Positions 57,303 to 64,000 of a stretch of 64,000 bases of DNA are shown here, one piece after another; the stretch's first letter is position 1, and every line of letters starts with the position of its first letter. The notes under the pieces were generated by a model. It searched no databases. It was not told the DNA's origin and saw nothing but the letters and a program-made list of their open reading frames with translations. Position numbers and translations under genes: made by a program. The stretch comes from Bombyx mori. Its lineage: Eukaryota; Arthropoda; Insecta; Lepidoptera; Bombycidae. The stretch lies in assembly GCF_030269925.1 (NCBI RefSeq), contig NC_085119.1, positions 7,477,001 through 7,541,000 on the forward strand. The letters run 5' to 3'.

Positions 57303-60300
57303 TCATACACTCAACGATGTCCTACGAACGGGCTTTTTTGGAACATAACCATAAAGAAATATAGAACCAATAACCATGGCTGTGCCAAATGCAAATTGAA
57401 CAGTTAAAACAAAACTGAAAAGATACATTGAGACTACACATGAAATGATGATCGCAACAGACGTCGCAAAACCTTTTAGTATGTTATCGGCATATTTTAC
57501 TACAACAGCTACAATAAGACCTCCCGCTGCTTGCAGGATCACCAAATACCATATGAAGCCGTCAAATCCTTTAAACATATTATTTAAAGTTCCTTCTTGT
57601 ATTAGATATGTTCCAGTTCCAAACGGTAGTGACAATAAACTGAGTTGAACATTCCTCATCCATACCTGAAAATATATATAATACCTATATAACATCTATA
57701 TAAAGGTAGATAATACCTATATGTATACTAATGAGTAACTATACTCATTTGTGTACGTAAGCTCTGTAGGTAGTGTAGGTACCGATACAATACTGTTCAC
57801 TTGTTTCTAGAGTAGAGCAGCAAGCACATTATTGCACAGGAAAACTAGTTTCGTTTTGCCTCTGAGGGCAGCCGACATCTCGCCATGAAGTAAATCTTAA
57901 ATTCTTAGTAGAGATTAAAATTTAATGCAAGTTGATCTACTAATAAACATTAATAGATATAGTAGTTAATGAAATTTTAACAGAACTTAAACCAATCTTA
58001 CCGAAATATCCGACTCCTTTAAAACTTTTTCGAAGTAAATTCCAGCAAATCCCGATATGAAACATGCTGCCAAAGCAGCACTGAATCCAATTAATTTGGA
58101 TTGCTTTAACTTGTCTCCAGAATTCGATGATTTAGCATCAGTAGAAGATAACTGAACGACAGCAACTCCAGCAGCTAATAAACCCAAGGCACCCCATTGC
58201 CATTTCTTAAGTTGCCTTTTTAAAACAATAACAGCAAAAAATGCTGTTGTCAATAACTTTAATTGATATGTTACCTAAAAAAAATGAAAGTGGTATTAAA
58301 ATTAAAAAAAATTGAATCGGATATTAATTTTATACTTTATTTTAATAAGCACTATACGAGTACCTGATATGTGGCCGCATCTAAATTAGCCGCAGATACG
58401 TAAAGCAAGTTATTTTGTAGTATGTATAAAAATGACGGTACACAAACACGCACTGTATCCTTAATATTTAAAACAACTGTAGAATACATAGATTGGACGC
58501 CTGTTTTAACTCCTCCAGACTCATGCATTACGAGACATATGCAAATGACTAGTTTTACTATTTCTGCCATTACCACAGCTGTAAAAATAAAGGCCAGTAT
58601 AATCACAAGCTGGTGTAGTTCGTTATTTATATAATTATTAACGTAAGGCATGCTTAAAGTTTTGTGTAACAAATAAAACAATATATATAAAAATTATTAC
58701 CATAGTTTTACAATTCATATAGTTAGGAACAGATGTACTTGCGCAGAATAACGGCGGGGATCTAGCGGGGCGGCGGGTGGTACGGATCTCGGCCCCCGAT
58801 CGCGCTGCGTTTGCGCACTCGAAGGCTCAGTGTGCTTAATCCGCGCAGGTAGGGACCACAACCCTGCCTATTTGTGCCGTGAAGCAATAATGCGATTCGG
58901 TTTGAAGGGCGGGGCAGCCGTTGTAACTATACTGAGACCTTAGAACTTATGCCTCAAGATGGGTGGCGCATTTACGTTATAGATGTCTATGGGCTCCAGT
59001 AACCACTTAACACCAGGTGGGCTGTGAGCTCGTCCACCCATCTAAGCAATAAAAAAAAAGATTTTTACTTCTTCTAGCGGGAAACTTTAGGAGCGCTGTT
59101 CCAACTCTATAAAATTTTCAGTTAACTTTTACGCGATCGAGAAATTAAATAACCCGTACTAAGCACCCTGGGCAGAGGTGACCGTGTACATCGACAGAAA
59201 GTTTATCGAGAATCGTTATTTACGTTCATTATAATCGTGCACTTGCCTTTGGTCCGTGTACGGACGTGCATAAACTATTAAGTGAAATAAAATTTAAATC
59301 ACCGACATGCTCATGTTTACCTTAAACTTGTATGATAAGATTATGCATCCCAATGCGAATACATTACATAATTAAATTTAATAATAGAAATCTGAAAATA
59401 TCTAAATATAAAGTGTCACGCGAATATCCCACAGTAATGTAATTAAGACACATAGGTACTCAATAAATAAATGATTGCATATTTTTTTTCTTTTTTGGCC
59501 ACCTTTGCGCATCTGCGTAAATAGATTGCGTAAATGTAAATACCTACACGGAAAGTGGTGTCTTCCGGCACCAAAACAGTTTCTCAACTGTACGAATTGT
59601 AAAACTGTGGTAATGTTATTGTTTTAAAGTATTTCAGTCTTTCGTTCCTTTTAATCGTTTTCGTAAAGCAATTCCTACTGGTCTGAATGGATTATCTTCA
59701 CATGCCCCTCAAAAGCTCTCATGTCCTCTTCTGACTTCATAAGTATCCTACTTTTAACACACAAGTATACGTGAAAAACGAAAGTCTAAAATTATACCTA
59801 CTCATAATGTTTCTATAACTATATACCTATATATTTATCTTACCGGAAGAAAAAACAGAGCGATTGTAGATATTGGCTTTGATCATTTACGAATAAAAAA
59901 AATGAAATAAAAGATTATCACATAAAAATGGTATTTATTTATCAAATATACTCGTAAACAATAATTGATATTACTATGGCCAACCGGTCGGCGAACTCGC
60001 TTATAAATTGCATGTGAAGATTCAAAAAGGGCACGGGCCGCGATTACGGACACGATAGTTCAATTTAGCTCGTAAATAAATGTGGTTAAACAATTTAAAT
60101 TGAAATTCGATCGTGTTTTTTAAATAAATTATATCTTGTTTGTGTCTCGTTAATGAATAGGTACTTGTTTTCGCAAAACTTTTTGAACGTCCCCACCACC
60201 GCCCATAACGTTCTCGGTTTAGTGTGTCCATAATATCCCCATAATTTTGCGAAGCTTTGTGTGCGTAGAACCGTACTTTAAAAATATTGCTGTATTATGG

Positions 60301-62553
60301 ATCTAACTAATAAAAATAATTGACGTGCCACGATGTTCTTCCGGGATGAATTCAGAAACTATCTTTTTTTTATTTGGGCAGCGAGCCGAACCTCATGCTA
60401 GGTTTCCGCATCCAGGTGGCGTGCGAGTTACGTGGGTCGTGACGGTCTGATGTTGAGAGTAGACCGCGGGCCCAAGGATGTTTTTATGGCTCTACCTACC
60501 AAACGACTCGCCTTGCACTCTCTCAACCGACGTTCGATCTCTACCCGGGGTCTAAACCCGGGCACAGACTAAGGGGTTCCCGCTGTCAGCACTACAAACC
60601 AGACTCGCGATGTCACTCCAAGGACCCCTGATCGACAAATCGTCGATATCAGATTTTCATCCCTGATACAATAATCTCTGATAGATTTGATCTTACTTTT
60701 CGACCGTGAAGTTAAGTTTGTCTGATCTTAAAAAAGGATGTACTCAAATACGATAAATCTATATTTCGTTATCCTTAAGGATGTGTTACAGATGAAAATG
60801 ATATTAATTGTTTTGCTCAAGATCCATATTTTATTTTTTATACCATAGATAGATAATCGTATAAGTTTGTTTATTTAGTGTTCCTTTTGTTTGTTAGTTT
60901 GCAGGATCTAATACTTAGAAAGTTCTGTAATAACCTTAAATAAATAAATAAAACATCAATCTGATAAAATAATACAATAAATATTACCAGCAGCTGACGA
61001 AAATTTCTCTTCTACGTCTCTTGTTTTAGCATGCCGCATGCTAAGTCCAAGTGCTGCGTTTTGAACAGTCAACACAATTAAACTGACATATTTGATGTAA
61101 CCTAAAATGTTATAATAAGATTATTACGTTTCCTAAAATGCAAACCTTATTTTAATGCCAACTATAGTGACGTGGTCTTTCCATCTATAATGGGCAGATC
61201 ACTGCATAGTGTTAAGTGGATACCAGCACACACAAGTACAACGTCAATACCTACCTACCTTAAGACATGAGGTCTATGTTTAAATTGTAGTATTTATTCA
61301 TATGCTTCAAAGCAGAACACAAAACCGCTTCGCGACAGAAATAGGAAAGAATATGCTAGAATTTGGAGAGGTACGGTAATCATGTGTTTTAAAAACTTTA
61401 ATTATTTGAATAATGTGGTATTTGTTTGGTTTATTTCTGTTTAAACATCGCAATTATTCACGAGCCTTAGATGACTTCTGAAACGACGTTCTTATTTGTT
61501 AATGTCTTACAATAATATAGTTATGAATTTTTTTAGTTTTAATATTGTAATTCATAATGTTGTATTATAAAAATAATATTGTACATACAAACATACATTG
61601 TACATACATACATACATACAGATAATATCGTAATGTAATTAAAAAAACAAAACAGAAAAAATAAAAAAAGCTGTCATTTAAATTAAGAGAAGAAAAAAAA
61701 ACTTCACATCTAACTCATCAATTTATTCCATTGTAGGGTTAATCATGTACATATTATTATGATTCTTTTGTTAAATATAATCAGGGCTCTATTTTGTTTC
61801 CTGTTTGGAGTCAGTGTCTTTACTATTAATATCTGACATTTGGGATTTTAATGTGTTCCTATTGCTTATATGTAATACTGGTACCATTACAGTAGAATAT
61901 TCTAGCTTAGAACTGTTGATGATATACTATTAGACAGTTTTATTATAAATGCATTTTTAATTTAAGTTCTGTCCTATATTATATTGAAACTTGCATTTGT
62001 GTCACTATTGTTGTTTTGATTTATTTTTCTCAGGCACATGTCTGAACCCCGTGAGAGGATTCTAAGTGGGTTTTTGTTTTGAGTCTTGGTAGTCTGCCTA
62101 CACTCTCTTACTCTAGAGTCTGATTTGATTATTGCTGTCAGTTTTGAGGCATACTAGCAAGATAATTAAACCTTCAACAGTGCAGTAACCGGATTCCGGA
62201 GGGACCAATTGTCATTTTAATTGTTTTAATTATTCAATTGATGAAAGGTTAAATGTTTCCACTACACTCCTACTATTTACATTAAATTCCTAACTATGTA
62301 TCTATACTATTTCCTATTTTGAATAACTATTTTGAAATATAAATTGTTATCTTAAAACTAATTTTACTGCCGTTTTACTAAAAGGTTTCTTCTTCAAGAT
62401 ATACAAATATAATATACAAAAGCATAAGAAACATCTCTATTCAGTGACAAGTTTTTGAAGCTGTCCGTGTGCATTTTTTAATTTGCTTTACTTACCAAAT
62501 TTAACTCTCTTGTTTGGTGACTGGCTGTGGGATTTTTTTGAAATATTGTCCAT
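57303..62553 (-). CDS. Nucleotide-sugar transporter, SLC35A3-like (UDP-GlcNAc/UDP-Gal type)
   Basis: Golgi/ER multi-spanning antiporter that exchanges a UDP-sugar for UMP. Five coding exons on the minus strand: 62553-62496, 61101-60988, 58578-58364, 58274-58002 and 57665-57303, all GT-AG and in phase, total 340 residues. The start gives a short polar N-tail (MDNISKKSHSQSPNKRVKFG), then the first membrane helix. Diagnostic SLC35A motifs: QNNLLYV (112-118), DAATYQVTYQLK (124-135), FAGIYFEK (205-212) and KYADNILKGFATS (277-289); the end FLYGYVPKKP resembles SLC35A3. About ten hydrophobic segments are visible. SLC35A2/A3 and CMP-sialic-acid transporters share most of these motifs, so substrate is inferred: the DAATYQ and LYGY..PKP pattern favours UDP-GlcNAc. 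AATAAA on the minus strand is at 57280-57275, 23 bp past the stop. Introns contain a decayed Bm1-like copy and Bm1 at 58841-59059. Confidence 0.88.
58841..59059 (+). mobile_element. Bm1-type SINE, head-less
   Basis: Plus orientation, from CCGCGCAGGTAGGGACC to CTAAGCAATAAAAAAAAAG, inside the transporter intron and antisense to it. The GC-rich 100 bp on its left (58755-58840) is not Bm1. Confidence 0.8.
59080..59166. repeat. Right half of a CTTAGTGCGAG MITE
   Basis: GGAGCGCTGTTCCAACT, then TTAACTTTTACGCGATCGAG and ACCCGTACTAAGCACCCTG, matching centre and right arm of the complete copy. Confidence 0.5.
60365..60650. repeat. GC-rich block in a transporter intron
   Basis: Sharp GC rise with CGATCTCTACCCGGGGTC and CTAAACCCGGGCACAG; a T-run at its left could be the tail of a minus-strand retroelement. 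Family not recognised. Confidence 0.35.
61170..61345 (-). mobile_element. Very old Bm1-like copy
   Basis: Retains GTGTTAAGTGGATACCAG, CTACAACGT-like and TTCGCGACAGAAATAGG blocks in the order of a minus Bm1, with many changes. Located in the intron between exons 1 and 2 boundaries of the transporter gene region upstream of exon 2. Confidence 0.4.
61346..62495. other. Transporter intron 1, nothing recognised
   Basis: AT-rich, with a short (ACAT)n run at about 61600-61620. No exon or repeat recognised. Confidence 0.45.
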
Positions 62554-63114
62554 GTTCAGCTCAGGGTTCAGTTCTGTCTCTGGAGTCGGGGCACCTTCTA
62601 GTTCCAACCCTTCTCTGACTGGATTCATCAAGTATTGAAAGAAATTTGTAAACACTATAAACAGTAAAACTCAATCCAGTACATACATCATTTAGATAAT
62701 ATTTATCATTTCCATTAAAATTACATAAAAGATTAAATACTATATCAGGTAACATTAAAAAGATATAGCCTTACATATCAGAACTTCAGATTCTGAAGCA
62801 ATAAGTACTAACTTATGTTTGTAATTATTTAGATAAAGTAATTTAATAATAGATCGAAGATAAAGTAACAGTAAACATTAAATAATGTCTCAAGTTAATT
62901 TAACTTTCAAGCTAAATAAGTATGATTATATTCTGTATTTGGTTTTGTGTATACATAAAATAGAGCTCAATTGTTATTAAATTATCATTATTATTTGATT
63001 TTGTCATAAAAGGTTTTGTTTGTATTTATTTACCATTAGATGAGTACGAAGCACTACAAAGTACGAGATTTCCTTTGACACAATTTGAGATTCAGATTTG
63101 ACAACACATAGACT

Positions 63115-63392
63115 TGTGGCGTTTAAGTACGCACCTTTTTATGATGCGTAAGCCGGAACGCACGCGATGTGAGAAACGGAATAAAGTCTGTGCCACGAGA
63201 CCTTTTTACCGCCAAATAATTAAAACGTAAAAAAAAATTTTTAATGTGTATATGTGTGTAATTTATTATAATTACTTAGAATTGTTTATGCCGCTACAAC
63301 AATAAAATTTATATTGTTTCAACTGTGGTGTTAATTACATAAAACACGACTTTACGGCGAAATAAAGAAGGGACTCTATATGCACTCCCTCA
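63115..63392 (+). mobile_element. LTR with adjacent primer-binding site
   Basis: 278 bp, TGTGGCG to CCCTCA, same family as the solo LTR. One base later TGGTGACCCCGACGTGAT (63394-63411) begins with TGG and is complementary to the 3' end of eukaryotic tRNA-Trp plus CCA, so it is a primer-binding site. Thus this is a 5' LTR; the internal region should follow, but no gag frame appears before the window end. Confidence 0.8.
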
Positions 63393-63424
63393 TTGGTGAC
63401 CCCGACGTGATCGTTACAAATAGA

Positions 63425-63608
63425 GATCGAGTACAAACCATATACACCTGGCGCAGCATCCAGACAAGGTCGAGTACAAACTATATACACCTGGCGCAGC
63501 ATTCAGGCAAGATCGTCTACAAACCATATACACTTGGCGCAGCATCGCCGCGCACAGCAGAGTGATCAAGTACAAGCAGTTAAACACCTGGTGCGGCATT
63601 CCACAACA
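63425..63608 (+). repeat. Tandem repeats in the LTR-element leader
   Basis: Four diverging units of about 44, 44 and 53 bp and a partial one, each with GAGTACAAACC-like, ATACACCTGGCGCAGCAT-like blocks (core CCTGGCGCAGCAT at about 63447, 63490, 63532 and, changed, 63587). Located just after the primer-binding site. Confidence 0.75.
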
Positions 63609-64000
63609 TGGAACTTATTTTCTTTTTTTTTGTGTTTTCTGATTAACTCAGTGAAGTGTTTTTATATATTTTTTTATGTTATTTTAATCTTAATACTTTT
63701 TCATATTCTTCGCCTATACTATAACTTTAATTTTGTTAAATAATTGCATATACAACAGCTTTGTCGCCACAAAAAAAAAGAAAAAGATATTTTTTAATTT
63801 AATTTAAAGGTTCTTTTTGTAACAATAATTAATGATATTTTGTTAACGGGCCTTCATTGCTCCACCAATTCATAGTATAACATTGTAATTAATAATAATA
63901 TTAAGGTATTATTGTACGATTAGTATTAGGGAAATATTTGTTTCTACGAGGCAAAATAATAATAATTACAGTTTTAGGTTTTATCTACATGAATGCTTTA
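63609..64000. other. Window end, AT-rich
   Basis: Would be internal sequence of the LTR element if complete, but no gag, protease or RT motif is visible; may instead be unrelated flank after a deletion. Confidence 0.4.

Noticed and set aside
61590..61622. Regulatory ACAT repeat
   Set aside because: Simple microsatellite with no other support.
63413..63600. CRISPR-like array
   Set aside because: Units are unequal and diverged, adjoin an LTR primer site and are in an insect genome.

Overview
The window looks like nuclear DNA of a lepidopteran, almost certainly a silkworm (Bombyx). It is AT-rich, has small multi-exon genes with GT-AG introns, and is packed with interspersed repeats: Bm1-type tRNA-derived SINEs, Jockey, RTE and other non-LTR retrotransposons, mariners, Helitron-like and TIR (MITE-like) elements, and a solo LTR. 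There are no operons or CRISPR arrays. Species naming is inference from repeat families.

Seven protein-coding genes can be supported, all conserved housekeeping genes. From left to right: EMC10 (+, 13929-15992, 5 exons); a DDX19/Dbp5 mRNA-export helicase (-, 17207-18604, one coding exon); MRPS27 (+, 20139-22957, 2 exons); CCDC22 (-, 23055-35890, 8 exons, one intron of about 8 kb); UQCRQ (+, 37223-42002, 2 exons around a 4.5 kb intron); MRPL22 (+, 47615-49066, 3 exons); and a SLC35A3-like nucleotide-sugar transporter (-, 57303-62553, 5 exons). Exon junctions were reconstructed by hand from splice sites, reading phase and family similarity. DDX19/MRPS27 and CCDC22/UQCRQ are head to head; MRPS27 and CCDC22 converge with only 97 bp between stop codons. 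Three of the seven (MRPS27, UQCRQ, MRPL22) encode mitochondrial proteins.

Layout: 1-13.9 kb is gene-free and repeat-rich (TIR MITE, Helitron, RTE tail, LINE fragment, Bm1 copies, a dead mariner, a tandem pair of 428-bp retroposon-like repeats). 13.9-24.6 kb is the dense gene block. 24.6-35.9 kb is mostly CCDC22 introns filled with Helitron-like, Harbinger-like and other MITEs and Bm1. 37-42 kb is UQCRQ with a nearly intact endonuclease-reverse transcriptase LINE in its intron, in sense orientation. 42.3-47.3 kb is a nested retrotransposon zone with two Jockey copies in opposite orientation, each with its own target-site duplication, and a LINE inserted into a third Jockey fragment. 49-57 kb holds MITEs, two mariners (one interrupted by a Helitron), a solo LTR and an RTE fragment. 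57-62.6 kb is the transporter gene. 63.1-64 kb is an LTR with a primer-binding site matching tRNA-Trp and a tandem-repeat leader running towards the window end.

No wholly new biochemical system is demonstrable. The most interesting items are the Harbinger-like foldback element carrying a decayed MADF reading frame, the Helitron ends shared by two otherwise different elements, the inverted Jockey pair that could form long dsRNA, the sense-oriented LINE with a poly(A) signal in the UQCRQ intron, and the tandem-repeat leader behind the LTR.
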